Shown here in pieces: positions 11,257 to 23,654 of a stretch of DNA of 64,000 nucleotides. Every line of letters begins with the position of its first letter. The stretch's first letter is position 1. Location: NCBI RefSeq assembly GCF_035083965.1, contig NC_089724.1, forward strand, positions 2,384,501-2,448,500, read 5' to 3'. Source of the DNA: Branchiostoma lanceolatum (lineage: Eukaryota > Chordata > Leptocardii > Amphioxiformes > Branchiostomatidae). Below the pieces are notes generated by a model. That model had not been told where the DNA came from, searched no databases, and was given only the letters and a program-made list of their open reading frames with translations. A program made the position numbers and the translations under genes.

Positions 11257-14200
11257 TCAGGAGGCGGTCTTCGCGGGTTCTACATCGTCCACAGCCTCCT
11301 CGTACCATCTGTGGAGGCGGTGACGGCGCAGGACGGAGATGGCGCCGGCCTCCAGGCTGGTGGGGGTCACGCCCAGGTCCTCCAGACCGGGAACTCCTGC
11401 AGTCGTCTCGTCCGTGTGGTGGTCCTGGAAAGAGACACGATTATGCAACAACTGTCTGGTGCACTGCATATGTATATTGAAACAACAAAAAGATTTGCTG
11501 CCCCCTAGCTTCCATCTGAGACATCTTTAAAATGTGCACTTAAATGCAATATTCTAAATTGTATACTGAATTGTCTCTAGTATTTTATTGTTGTATTTCA
11601 ATGTAATTGTAATGTTTAGTGATCCGCAACATCAGCTTGGCTGCCTGGCACTCCACTATGTATTGTCTCGTTGCAATTTTCAATAAAGAATAAAGATTAT
11701 GCACACTTTAAACAGAGGTTCAAATAAACAGTGCAAATGAACTAAGTCCACATTTTGTTGACATTCTTAATGCCATAGCCTTATCTTTCTAATGGTTTTC
11801 TATTCACTAAGAATCTCGCAGGCAACACACCCGAATTGTCCTTCTACAGAGGTTTTACAACATATGTGAGCACATAAAAAGAATGACTTGTTACACTCCA
11901 CTAATTTAAAAAAATGCAATTAATCTAAAACGTCTCTGAAAACCATTGCTAAGTTAAAGCCTATGCTGTGCCCCCCTACGTGCTGATTAGGGGGGCACAA
12001 AATCCCCATGTTTCTTCGGGAACCCAATAACAAAATGATCATGAGTACTACAGGACTGGTGCTAACATAAAAGGGCAACCAAAAATCCAGACTTAAATCT
12101 TTCCTGAGATCACTAGTTTCACTGGTTTCTCAGTCCATCACAGTTAAATCATTTCATACAGTTCTCTAATGTTGAAAGAACAAACAGGGCCCAAGTTGCC
12201 GAGTTACCAATGAAAGTAATATTGCTTGTACAAGTATAATAACGTACCCTGATGACCTGGTCTCTGGTTAGGAGCGGCGTCCACTTCAGCTCACCAAACC
12301 TGGCTGCAATCCTGGGGACACAAACATAGGGGATGGATAACAGAATCACTCTAGGAGAGGACAATGCAGTGTAAGTAATACTACTAATAGTTCACTGTTG
12401 TCTAGCTCGCTATATTATAAATGAGTCTGTGAGCTCTAAATTACATTTTGGGCTGCACTATGGCTGCTGTCATCTCCATCACTGTTGTACTTTCAGGGAT
12501 CAGCCAATGTTTGTAGGTCGTCGAACCCTGCCCAAAGTGACAGACTAGATTTTCTGGTGAAAAATACACTTGACTCTGGCATTTCTGAAATTCCGCAACA
12601 TTCTGGCGATCAACAAATTCTGCCGAAAGTCGTTGGCAGTTTCATGCCGGCTTTAGCAACCCTACCTGTGCATGACAAGTTAGGAGGCTGTAAACTTTCA
12701 GGCTATTGTTGAGGGTTCTTGTCCTTAGCTGGTGACTGACTATATATAAAAGAAACACCATTAATTTTCAAAAAAGTTGTTGTCTTTTGTACTTACATGT
12801 ACAAGAACTTTGGGTAAGGGAAGATGAAGGGGGTCCGGTGCATGACTCGGTAGATATACTCCACCATGTCGTACAGGTAGTATCTGTTGGGCCTGTGGAA
12901 GACAGAAAACAGGTTGAGATTTTAGACCGCAGGATTAGAGCCAACAGAAGAACAACTGAAGGATTGTTGATGAATAGTGCAATCCATGGCCACTGTTGTT
13001 TGTTGTTCTTGCAACATTCAATATGTCTCATTATGTATAATTAGCATTTGCATTTCATCACCTTAATTTCTGAAAGTTCTTTATTTACAATCACATATTC
13101 AACAAGAGCTGATGTTTCAATGACTCAGTCTGTTCAGGGCAATTCTGATTTCATTAACTTGATTATCTATTTATTCCTGACTGTTGCCATCGTGCTCATA
13201 TGTTTGTATGTAACCGCTGAACTCATGTAGACTTGCCCTACTCTTTCGAGTGGCTGTCAACACATGTTTGTATGTGGAACTTTTCATCTCACCACAAAAT
13301 CCAGGATTGTGTGAAACACATTTAAACCTTTTTCTCTGCTATAAAGACAGAAAAAGTAAACTTCTGACATACCCCACGAGCTCATATGTCTTTCCCTTGG
13401 TGTCCCGCTCTTTGGCAGCATTGATAATCGCACTGGCTACGTCTCCCACCTGTGGAGTAAAAAGTTATCAGCATTAAATTCAAGTCTTGTCTAAACAAAT
13501 AATTCAGCTATTCTTCTTCTTCTGGCTTAGATAAATAGCTGACCCATGCCCTGCATGCTACTTTAGAGGTTCATCAGTTCTTAGGTGCCCATGCCCCGTC
13601 TTACTGTCTTACTAAAGAGTATTTGGTTATCCGGGCAGGTGTAGACAGTCAAGCCATTCAGTGGTATTCATTACACTGCTAGTGCCATTCCTTTTGCTTC
13701 CAATGGCAATTCCACTTACAGCTTGTTCAGTACTACTGCTGACTCTCTGCGTGCCTGCAAAGCTGGTGTGTTACGCTGAAGGGCGGTTATACCGGCTACA
13801 TTGATACAGAATTCGGTACAAGGCAAATTCCCTACATTATTTATGGTACTTACGTAGACGGGCTGCCGTATGGTCTTCTTGCCCCAGCTGATGAGGGGAA
13901 CACCTCCGAACGCACTCAGGTCTGTGTGTGGAAGGAAAAAAAAACAACTACCTGAGCCAAAATTTACCTGAGCCATGTTATGAACCCAGGTAGACATGAT
14001 GTAAGACCATAATCTAGTAATTGTAACCCGCCCTTCATGAAAGTGGAATAGTCCAAGAGAGCCTCATTTTGAGAAATACCCATGCTGTCATTCCATGTGT
14101 TGGAATCCTGGGGGTCAGGGAATAAACCATGTAGCTCCACAATCTCTGTATCTGTGTCCAATGACCTCAACATCGGTCCATAACAAGCCATCTGGAAGGC

Positions 14201-17200
14201 ATCTAAAAAATCACAACTGCCACGTCTAAATATCTAAGGAGAAGAACTGTAGGAGTGTCTGCTTACTGGCGTAGTAGTTGAGGAACCTGTCTTCCCTGCC
14301 GAACATCTGGGCAGGGCGCAGGATCGTGGCGTCTGGGAAGGCCTCCTTCACCGCCTCCTCTCCTTCATACTTTAGAGGAATAGAAAAGGTGTCATACATG
14401 TACTTTGAGTTTGTATTTGTATTTATTGACAATGAAAGACAAGTCATTACACTGGGTCAGCCTAGGCAGCTTTCGCTGGTAACGGCTGACCCACAAATAC
14501 AGATGAACATACCGTAAGATCATTGAAGTATCAACACTGATGTTTTACCAATGCAGTTTTGTATAGCTATATTTTGCTATAATTGTACATGCTACCATGT
14601 ACATGACTTTATGTCATGCCTGGGCCTGATACGGGTGTTCCGGACCGTGTGATAACTATCCGGATCACATAGGGTTCGGAAGTGTTATCACACAGGCTTC
14701 CATAGAATATTTCGAACGCATTTCGAGCGCGCCGGTTGTGCGGCCGTCGGAAATTCGAATACCGGATTCGGAGATTGGAATCAATGTTGCTACAGTTTCT
14801 TGTTCGAGGACACAAAACTCCCTCAACTTCTGGCGCATTCCGCATTGAAAGGTGTGTTTTTGCGGGTGGGTATGACCAAGGTATGACCAAGGTATAACAC
14901 GGTACGGCCGTCGGGCGATCCGACCCGCGGTCGGGCTGGTACCTCGGGTGATACGGAATACCCCGTGTTGTATTCTATATTTTTGTACACAATTGTATAC
15001 GCATAGGGTAGTCTGTTTTCAGGGAATACAATTCATAATATATAGAGAGACCTTTCTGCATCACACCAAATATAAAGTATACATGATAGGAAGCTGCACG
15101 TTGCTTTCTGACATCACTAGTCAACTCATATATCTTCAAGCATAAACTAGAGCAGTTTCAAGTGTAATTTTAAGAAAACGTGAAAGAGAATTATATCACA
15201 CAGGACTGCTTACTATAACTGTATAGGAGTCATAACCTAGGACCAAGTCTTTCAGTTCTCCTATGCTTAATTCTCCTCCACTTGCCAGTGCAGTTTTCCA
15301 ACACTTTTGTGTATACGAACATGTACATGTATACACACATGGTAGTCTGTTTTCAAGAATACATAATATGTATAGAGACCCTATTGTACATGTAGTACTG
15401 TATCTTGACACATGCACATTTATGCCCACTAATCAAACATATACATGTACGCATTCCTAGGCTTAATTTTCTCTCACTTGCCAGACCCAGTTATGACACA
15501 GACAAGCTCTCCCCAGTACAGAACCATTGCAGTTTTCCAACACTTTTGTGTATAAAAACATGTACATGTATACACACATGGTAGTCTGTTTTCAAGAATA
15601 CATAATATGTATAGAGACCCTATTGTACATGTAGTACTGTATCTTGACACATGCACATTTATAATGCCCACTAATCAAACATATACATGTAACCATGAAA
15701 GTTAAGTAAACAAGCTAGAAATTAAAGCAAGGAAGTTCTGTATAGCTTTCTGAAATTGCTATATACAGAAGATTCATGTTTATAAAAAAAGAGAATCATA
15801 GAACTGGTAATAACTGTATGAGGAGTCATAACCCAGGACCGAGCCTTGCGGTATCCTAGGCTTAATTCTCCTTCACTTGGCAGGTACAGTTCTGATACAG
15901 ACTCTCCCCAGAACTGAACCAAAGCAGGCCCTGTGCTCCGGACAAACCCTGAAGCACGGGACGCCGCATGACGGTTGCTCTAGCACTCTGTGTAGGCAGG
16001 TGGACCATGGGAAGGTCATGTGACACTCAGCAGCCAATCAGGCCGTGAGGAGTCACATGACCCGTGACCAATAGGGTCAAGGTGCCACACCTCTGTTCAA
16101 GTGCATTATTTCCCTTAAAGTTTGCTGTGTACATGTAGATCTATCATGGTATTGTTTTTGGTATTATTGAAGGAAAAAAACAACAATTTTAGAATCCCTA
16201 CTAGTAACTCAGATTAAGTACAGTAACTTGCTTGATTTCATTACAATCAACTGTATATCAAAAACTATCAAATGATTGCAGAATAGTTTGGATACGTATA
16301 CACCTGTCCATACTGGTCATTTTTGTCTTATTCAATACTTAGCATACTTATAGTAAGTTATACATGAATAACATCTAACATGTAACCTCACCTTTGTTCT
16401 GTACAGTTTTGAGGGGCTGTTGGGATCTGCGTTGAGAGACGACACGTGGATCAGCCTCTCCACACCCTCCTCCTTACACAACTGGGCGATCATACGCGCA
16501 AAGTCAACATTTACCTTCTCGAAGTTGAAGTTCCTGATGTGAGAGAGAAAGTATGTGTTTTGAATCTAAGTATCTAAAAAATTGTTAGTTAGTACTACAT
16601 AAAAGGTAACATTTTTCATCCAAATTTTTTATGATTTTGATTGTGGCAATACAATTTGCATTTACATGTAGTTCCTGATGTGGAAGAGGAAGCGTGTTCA
16701 TCATGGAAAAGTTTTTAAAAGCTTGAAACATGGTAGTTTATTTTAGGAGATTTTCATGTAAATGTAAGTAATGTAGAAGTCATTTTCAAGCTGTCTATAA
16801 TAATTCTAGGCACAGGGGAGCATATGCAAACTTTTAAAACTACCTGTAATAATTGTCAAACAGACTTGTGGAGAAGCCAAAGCAAAGGTAGGAATTTTAG
16901 TTTAAATAAAAAAGAAAAAGAAGACAGGATGGCTTAGAGTAGAGGACTGTTGATGATAAGTACGATAACTAACTTTGTCTCCCAGTCCCTGCCGATCAGG
17001 TTAATGACCACGTTGGAGTGTTTCAGCATCTTTCGGTACGACTCTGGGTCTCTCTCGTCAAGCTCCTGAATAGAGGAAAAAAGACACATGTTGTAGAATT
17101 ATTACCTGCATCAAGAAGGTTACGTTAGGAAAATGGACATTTTCACTGAACTTTGACTTCACGGTGGCGGCAAGTGATTTACAGAACAGATGTGTAAAGA

Positions 17201-19348
17201 AATCATGAATAATAACAACAGTTTATTTCATGGTGATGATAAGTTCACCGTACAGAGGGGACCGTGAAAACAGTGGACATAAAGTTAAAAATATTACAGT
17301 CTGTGAAAGAAACAAAAATTACAGTATGTCTTTGTGTGTGTGTGTCTGTTTATGTGTTTGTGAACGGTACAACTCGGGACTTCAAATTCCAGCTGTTGTT
17401 GCCCGACATGTACACTACTGGAAAGGGTGGCAGGCCTTAGGACTTAAGCCGTGGTCCATTGTACTTGTCGAAAAGAGGAATTTTCCCGGTACAATGAACC
17501 TGTCAATATCATTACAGTACACAATTACAGTACAATTACTGTCTTCTTTGTCTAGACCATTGGAAATTGGCTCTACATTGAGTTAAACTGGTTTGAGATC
17601 ACTATAACTTGTGAAGAAAAAATCAGGTCACTTATACCGAGAAGACGATCTGCCCTAGGTCTCCCATGGGTCTGAGGTACAGAGTGTTGTACCAGTCACA
17701 TCTGTGGGGCACCACCATCTGGCTACCATCACGGCCTAAAGGAACAAACATGCAAAACATACAACACAGTCAGTACTAAATTGATGCAGACTTACACTGG
17801 GCACATAGTTAATATGTAACAATTGCCAAAATGAAGAATGCATGCCATCATTGCTTGCACCATTATTTCAATGAAACATTCTATCACAAAGCAGCAAAAA
17901 TTTTCTTTCAGCAAGAACAAATTTGAAAAGAACAAAAATGATACCTCTGCAAACCTTGAAGAGTTTCATAACAACTGTCTCTAATAAGTGCTGCTGTTAC
18001 TAGTATGTGGATATCTTACATTTATCGACAGAACATCAATAAGAGTAAGAAGAGAATCTAATTCTAACTATATACCGAGTTTGTTGATGACATATCGTCC
18101 TAGAAACCCGGTGCCGCCGAACACAGTGGCACAGATCCCGCTGAAGGAGGAACGACCCCCCCTGCCCCGGGGGGTGTGGGCACCGGTTGGGATGACGTTG
18201 TTGTGGACGCCACGGCTCTGCAGGACAGCGACCCCCGCTACAGGGCTCAGCTGGTGGCCTGTAAACAACAACAGTTGATTATTTGTTTGTGTGTGGCATT
18301 GTTGTGGACACCACGACTCTGCAGGACTGCCACCCCCGCTACAGGGCTCAACTGGTGGCCTGTTAACAAGAAAATATGTTTGTTTATTTGTTTGTGTGTG
18401 TGGACATCCCGGCTGTGCAGTAATGCCACACTATAGGGATCAGCTGGTGGCCTGTAAACAGCAACAGGAGTTTGTTTGTTTGTTTATTTGTGTGTGCGTT
18501 GTTGTGGACACTGGCTATGTAGGACTGCAACCCCTGCTATACTGTATATGTATTTAGGCTCAGCTGGGGGTCTGTATTAAAGTGAAAGTGTAAAGAACAA
18601 CAGGTGTTTGTGTGTGTTCTAGATACTGTAAATTCATTCATTCTTGTGTGGGGATTTAATTTTGCGGTGGAAAAGGAAGGGATTATTTTGTGGTGTTTCA
18701 AGTTCATGGTTGAAACCATTTTTAGTATATTAGTAATACATGAGTGGAAACCTCTTAAAGTGTTATCACAGTGTCATTCATTTGCTGTGGAGAGGTTATC
18801 AAAAAAAACAAAAAACGCAGAAATAAAACCAACACAAAAATTTGAGCATTAAACATATCTATTGTTGTGGACTGCTACACTTGTTATGATTTCAGCTAGA
18901 TCATGCCCAGATGAGAATTCTTTGTTTGACTTTGACTGTTGTAAAGTTTGTAACTGTTTTATCACCATACATATCAGTTTAAGTCAGACTTTAATGAATG
19001 TAGCTCGCAAAGCACATATCGGATGAGTAAAAGACCTTGCGCTCTGACTTCCAGAAATCTTTGAATCTGATGATAGTACACCTCAAATGCACAAGACCCC
19101 CTTCCCCTCGCTATCGGACCCCCTCCCCCTTCTCAGCTGTTGCCCTTCCCAGTGAAGGGCAACAAGGACCGCTTTGTTTTGGGCGGCGTTACTGAGTTTT
19201 TGGGACTCACAGGAAGTTGACACTTCACGCAAATATTTCAGTGCGGGATCTAAATTCATATTCTACCTAACAACATACTCCTTGATGCATAGAATAGAGA
19301 ATATTTACCTGCCAAACCGGCACTTCTGACCACCAGAATGGCCGCCAT
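11257..19348 (-). CDS. NDUFA9: NADH dehydrogenase (ubiquinone) 1 alpha subcomplex subunit 9, mitochondrial (376 aa)
   Basis: Eleven exons on the minus strand: 19309-19348, 18076-18258, 17638-17735, 16974-17065, 16392-16533, 14267-14369, 13854-13921, 13373-13449, 12797-12892, 12248-12311, 11257-11424. Splice phases match at every junction and the total is 1131 bp (376 aa; human is about 377). It is an accessory subunit of respiratory complex I with an atypical short-chain dehydrogenase fold on the matrix side. Seen: N-terminal targeting-type sequence [11 protein letters not shown], Rossmann loop [12 protein letters not shown] (residues 59-70), [13 protein letters not shown], the VNVDFARM...[11 protein letters not shown] stretch, [17 protein letters not shown] and a C-terminal [17 protein letters not shown]. 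The first ATG lies in an AAAATGGCGGC context typical of YY1-type housekeeping starts. Introns carry repeats and partial copies of exon edges (see 18298-18578 and 16668-16700). Confidence 0.96.
11580..11700 (+). mobile_element. Probable retroelement 3' end
   Basis: The segment TCAGCTTGGCTGCCTGGCAC ... CAATTTTCAATAAAGAATAAAGATT looks like the 3' UTR tail of a non-LTR element, with a doubled AATAAAG signal. It sits in the last intron of NDUFA9, in antisense orientation. No coding part remains. Confidence 0.35.
14625..14960. other. CpG-rich island of unknown origin in an NDUFA9 intron
   Basis: About 335 bp rich in CGG, CCGGAT, TTCGAA and CGGCCGTCGG words, set in AT-rich intron. It contains GTGATAAC...GTTATCACAC inverted words but no convincing terminal repeat. 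The right border (TACCTCGGGTGATACGGAATA) is shared in inverted form with 34860-34895. It resembles the 33-904 element in style, so it may be another non-autonomous mobile element. Confidence 0.4.
15289..15692. repeat. Tandem duplication (about 160-bp copies, 243-bp spacing) in an NDUFA9 intron
   Basis: Copies at about 15289-15449 and 15532-15692 share CAGTTTTCCAACACTTTTGT, the ACATGTACATGTATACACAC run, GGTAGTCTGTTTTCAAGAAT and TGTACATGTAGTACTGTATC nearly identically. A diverged third partial copy lies near 14990-15050 (GGTAGTCTGTTTTCAGGGAAT). Confidence 0.85.
16668..16700 (-). repeat. Partial copy of the NDUFA9 exon 5 acceptor junction
   Basis: AGTTCCTGATGTGGAAGAGG followed by AAGCGTGTTC repeats the exon 5 / intron junction at about 16527-16560 (AAGTTCCTGATGTGAGAGAG, AAAGTATGTGTT), about 140 bp away in the same intron. 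Confidence 0.5.
18298..18578 (-). repeat. Three degenerate copies of the 5' edge of NDUFA9 exon 2, with acceptor sites
   Basis: Copies at 18298-18375, 18401-18470 and 18498-18578 repeat the exon 2 start, acceptor AG and adjoining intron (original about 18190-18290). The first copy would encode [20 protein letters not shown] unchanged and keeps its AG. None has a downstream donor. They lie between exon 1 and exon 2, so each is a possible decoy acceptor. Confidence 0.85.
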
Positions 19349-20149
19349 TTTCTTCTCGCAGCCTTCAGTCAAACTCTCGTGGATTCTCGCGAGAATGGTG
19401 AAGATAGAAACAAAATCATAAAAAGAAATCAATTATGTTGCCGATTTTTTTTTGTGATATAAAAATGATAGTCAATAAATGGCCAATAAATGCGTTTTTT
19501 TCTCACTTTTTAAAGTATTTGTTACAAACCAAGTTGTAACCTTTGACCCTAACGTCACTGTTACCTGACCTCGCAGAAGCGTCTCGAAATTTTGCTTTCG
19601 CTTTTCTTGCAAAATTACATGTTGTATTTGAATATAAATTTACAAATATTACAAGATTAACTTCCAGCGAGAATCGCGAACCAGGAGAGCCTGTGATTGG
19701 GACGTAGTAAGGAACTATTTCGCCGAAAAGGTTGGTTGTTGCCTTTGTTCATTCACTTCCGTGGTGACATGGGGAGGGGGGCAGAAATAATTTTGTGGTA
19801 AAATTATAATATATGCATCTTTACCACCTTGGTCATGTGAAAATACCTTTTTTTCTTTAAATAGATTTTAGATAAAGCTACATTGCACTAGCGTCGTTCT
19901 GTATACAAATCATTTGCACACAATTATGTAACTCTTGTTTTGCCATATTGATTCTCCAATATACCGAGTACTACAGAGCAGAAGTAGAGTAAAGAAATTC
20001 AAGAGTAGAGTTCAATCTCGATAGAACTTAGTTAGAAGTGTACATTGATAACGATAATGATACACATATATTCTTCAACTCTGTATTAAAGTAGCACTGT
20101 TTTTACCACTTTTTCTAACTCAAGAAGGGACAGTGTTTGATTGGTCGCC
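19349..20149. promoter_or_regulatory. Bidirectional promoter region between NDUFA9 and TXNL4A, with TCTCGCGAGA palindrome
   Basis: About 800 bp separate the two divergent start codons. A 14-bp perfect palindrome ATTCTCGCGAGAAT lies at 19383-19396, 37 bp from the NDUFA9 start. Its core TCTCGCGAGA is a known housekeeping core-promoter motif (bound by BANP in vertebrates). No TATA box is evident near either start. Confidence 0.6.
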
Positions 20150-21595
20150 ATGTCGTACATGCTGCCACATCTGACCAATGGCTGGCAGGTGGACCAGGCC
20201 ATTCTGTCGGAGGAGGACCGCGTGGTGGTGATGCGGTTCGGCCACGACTGGGACCCCACCTCCATGAAGATGGACGAGACGCTATACTCCATCGCCGACA
20301 AGGTACGGCACATCAGGCTCTTTTAACGAACTTATTGATTATCTTGATTATTATGATATTGTAAATGCAGAAAAGTTTGCGTTGGTTTTATCAGCCTGGT
20401 TTTATGTTCATCTTCATGTTTTTTTAAACCACCGCAATAGGTTTTTGCCTTCCTACCCCCTTGTCTAGATCTACTATTGTCTCAAACGTGAACCTAAGAC
20501 TACCGCGAACACTCCATTTTCTTCCTACCGCAAAATCAAAAGCATACAAACTTAAATGCATTTACAGAAGTAGGAAATGTGAAGGCCGTACCATTGTATA
20601 TACAACAAGCAAACAAAAGAACAAGCAAAATGTGATGTCATTATATACAAAAATTTGCCACTCTTTGTACTGGCCATTCCCTCACAGCTAGTGCTTGGCT
20701 ACCCCAGCTTTAACATGTTGTACAGACTTAGCCTCTACTATTCAGTATTTGGTGTTTGACTCAATGACTGTTTTAGAGAAATAACTGCCTTTGCAATTGT
20801 GTGTTTCGATCTTGCATGTTGCTTGAAGAGGTATATCATACTATAGTATAGTCGTATGTATATTGGAGTATCATGAATTGTAAATATATTAACTACACAG
20901 GTGGCATGCTTCATGAAAGGTCCAAAATTAGCCATGTTGCCATTGTGATGAATGAAGTAACATTATATGAAAAATTGCGAGCATGTTTCTGTATGTAACA
21001 ATGTATTAGTTCAAGGATGGGCGGGCGAGTTTGTGGGGATATATCAGAGCCCCGCCTCCCGAGGAGGTTGTTGGCGAGTACCAAGGACTGACCATTATTT
21101 CCTCTCCCTTGAGGCAGAGGTGCTATAACCAACCTGGGATCTGGTCTCAGCCAATGGAGAGCCAGACTTTATGCTAGAGCACCTCTGCCTCAAGGGAGAG
21201 AGGTGCTCTAACTAACTTTGGCTGTGTATGTGGATTTCAAACAGCAAAATACCCGCTCCTGATTGGCTAAGGACAGATGGCTGTGCTCTAATGTCTTTTC
21301 TTGTCTTATCATCTTTAAGATCAAGAACTTTGCGGTGATCTACCTGGTGGACATCTCAGAGGTGCCGGACTTCTGCAAGATGTACGAACTGTACGACCCG
21401 TGCACGGTCATGTTCTTCTACCGGAACAAGCACATCATGATCGATCTGGGCACCGGAAACAACAACAAGATCAACTGGTCCATCGAGGACAAGCAGGAGA
21501 TGGTCGACATCATCGAGGTGGTTTACAGGGGAGCCAGGAAGGGCCGCGGTCTGGTGGTGTCACCCAAGGACTACTCAACCAAGTACAGATACTAA
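20150..21595 (+). CDS. TXNL4A: Thioredoxin-like protein 4A / DIM1, U5 snRNP spliceosome component (142 aa)
   Basis: Two exons, 20150-20302 and 21320-21595, joined in phase 0 at IADK|IKNF. The 142-aa product matches the invariant DIM1 length and nearly its whole sequence: MSYMLPHLTNGWQVDQAILS at the start, RFGHDWDPTSMKMDE, LVDISEVPDF, YELYDPCTVMFFYRNKHIMI, GTGNNNKINW and the ending SPKDYSTKYRY. DIM1 has a thioredoxin fold without redox cysteines and is part of U4/U6.U5 tri-snRNP. The start codon follows GTCGCC. The final exon edge is the seed of the tandem array that begins right after the stop codon. The gene is head-to-head with NDUFA9. Confidence 0.98.
20415..20575. repeat. Dispersed repeat, also at 52288-52440
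   Basis: Both copies contain ACCACCGCAA, ACCGCGAACACTCCATTTTC (or a close variant), an ATAAAAACCATGCAAA-type string and AAATTTAAATGCATTTA. This one is in the TXNL4A intron, the other in IMMP1L intron 4. The family is not identified. Confidence 0.5.
21101..21205. repeat. Inverted repeat in the TXNL4A intron
   Basis: Left arm CCTCTCCCTTGAGGCAGAGG then TGCT (21101-21124) pairs with right arm AGCACCTCTGCCTCAAGGGAG then AGAGG, separated by about 50 bp. It is probably a small fold-back element. Confidence 0.7.
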
Positions 21596-22090
21596 TGTTT
21601 ACCGACAGGGGTCACCCAAGGACTACTCAACCAAGTACAGATACTAATGTTTACCGACAGGGGTCACCCAAGGACTACTCAACCAAGTACAGATACTAAT
21701 GTTTACCGACAGGGGTCACCCAAGGACTACTCAACCAAGTACAGATACTAATGTTTACCGACAGGGGTCACCCAAGGACTACTCAACCAAGTACAGATAC
21801 TAGAAATCACAAATAGGGATCTTGTGGTGTCACCCAAGGACTACTCGACCAGGTACAGATACTAGAAATCACAAATAGGGGTCACCCAAGGACTACTCAA
21901 CCAAGTACAGATATTAGAAATCACAAATAGGGATCTCGTTGTGTCACCCAAGGACTACTCAACCAAGTACAGATACTAGAAATCACAAATAGGGGTCTCC
22001 CAAGGACTACTCAACCAAGTACAGATACTAATCATGAATGTTTACCAACAGGGGTCACCCAAGGACTACTCAATCAAGTAAAGATAAAAC
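21596..22090 (+). repeat. Tandem array of the 3' end of the TXNL4A coding sequence
   Basis: Each unit repeats GTCACCCAAGGACTACTCAA, then CCAAGTACAGATACTA, i.e. codons for SPKDYSTKYRY plus the stop region. Anchors (CACCCAAGG or its CTCCCAAGG variant) fall at 21561 (the gene), then 21613, 21665, 21717, 21769, 21831, 21883, 21945, 21997 and 22056. Spacing is 52 bp in the first copies and alternates 62/52 later; the 62-bp units also carry GGATCTTGTGGTGT, a copy of coding sequence further upstream. A last degenerate copy may follow near 22125. Confidence 0.97.
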
Positions 22091-23654
22091 TCAAATCCAG
22101 AATACTAATTTGTTACCACACAGGAAAACTTCAAAGATCTCTCCATCAAGTGCAGATTGAAATATTTGCCCTGTAGCCTTTTGTTCTAAATGTATAACTT
22201 TGATATCACATAAAACCCAATGCATAGGATTAACTTACAATTATGTCTGTACAAATACATGTAAGAACAAATATGGCCATGTTTTTTTCCATCTACTCTT
22301 TTTTAGTAGTAGGCTAATTTTCAACGGGGTGGTTCAAAGCATTGTCTCAGACGACTAGTATGATGTCAAGATTGTCAAAGCAAGTCAATCATGTAAACTC
22401 ACTATCAAATACACAGTCAGTGAAGATAGTTGTTTTTTCTAGGATATTTTGGAACAGAAATCTGAGAACTGTCACTTGATGCTGTTGGTCACTTGGTGTA
22501 TTTATAATGGCATTAAAAGACAGGACCAGAAGTTACACCAATAATCTAAACATGCAGGGAAAGTTAGGAAAGCAATGACCATACAGTGGCTATACATGTA
22601 TTTTATTGAAATTAGAGTATAGCTTATGTTTGCAATAGTGACGTTTCTAAACGGTATTTTTAGTTTTTATTGTTTTCATGTATTAGTAAATGTAATTGAA
22701 GATAAGGGTTACAAACAGTTGTCTCATTCATAATGTCTCATTTGCCATAAATATTTAAGATTAAAAGAAAGCCAAGTTAACATCATGTTTGCGATGCTTG
22801 TAACCACAAAATCCTGTCATACAATGGCTGCTCTTCAGTAAGCTTCCAACCACTCCAAATCAACAACTTCTGTCAGTATAGTGGCTTTACAGATACTCTA
22901 TATGTCTTAGTATTATTACTAAGTGCAGACTAGCGTCTAGACATACATGTGGTCTATAACAGTAACATTCAGTTCACCTGTCTAAAATGACATAGCCCCT
23001 AACTGTCTTGGTTTTTGCCTGCAGGCTACATAAGCTTGCTCAAACTGTCAAACATGGAGATAACTTTGCGTTTTTTTCAAAGCAGAATTTCCACATGTAT
23101 GCATATTACTATTCAATTCAGTTCAGTTCATCCTCTGTGAGGTGACACAAATGTCTTCACATATCTCTGTTGATCATGACAGAACGGAGTTCTTCATCTT
23201 CAATACGAAAAGTACTATTTAGCTCTTTAATCTTGTAAACTGTGCACCTCCCTTGAGACAGCAATATTTAATGCGTCTGGCGAGGGATGTGAATATGTAA
23301 ACCCAACAGGTGTCACGTTTCATGAAAGGTCCCCGGACACACACGCAAGATTAGTCTGCCTCGTTGCCATGGCAGTGAATGACGTCATCACCTGTTTTCG
23401 GCTACACATGTGGGCGTAAAACTCCCATGAACTCTTGTTGCTACAACCAAAGAGGTTGATTTTAACCTCCTTGCTACATCAGATTTTATGTGCACAAAAT
23501 ATATATACATGTAGCAGCAATCCATTAAACAAGATCAACACGACGACTTCAATCCAACCTTGAGATAAATCGGCACGCTAGTCCTGCTATCAGTTCTCTT
23601 CCAAAATCGTAGTCTTCGCAAATCCATAGTCTGTTGCCACTGTTCTCAGTGTTT
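22091..23654. other. 3' flank of TXNL4A and intergenic DNA
   Basis: AT-rich, with no coding segment I can support. ATTAAA at about 22513 is a possible polyadenylation signal for TXNL4A. The convergent LRR-Ig gene ends at 23655. Confidence 0.5.

Noticed and set aside
21400..21699. 99-aa plus-strand frame overlapping the end of TXNL4A
   Set aside because: It is a shifted frame of TXNL4A exon 2 continuing into the tandem array; the 52-bp unit brings it back to the SPKDYSTKYRY frame by chance.
21596..22090. CRISPR-like array
   Set aside because: Units are contiguous copies of the TXNL4A coding end without unique spacers, in a eukaryotic gene context.
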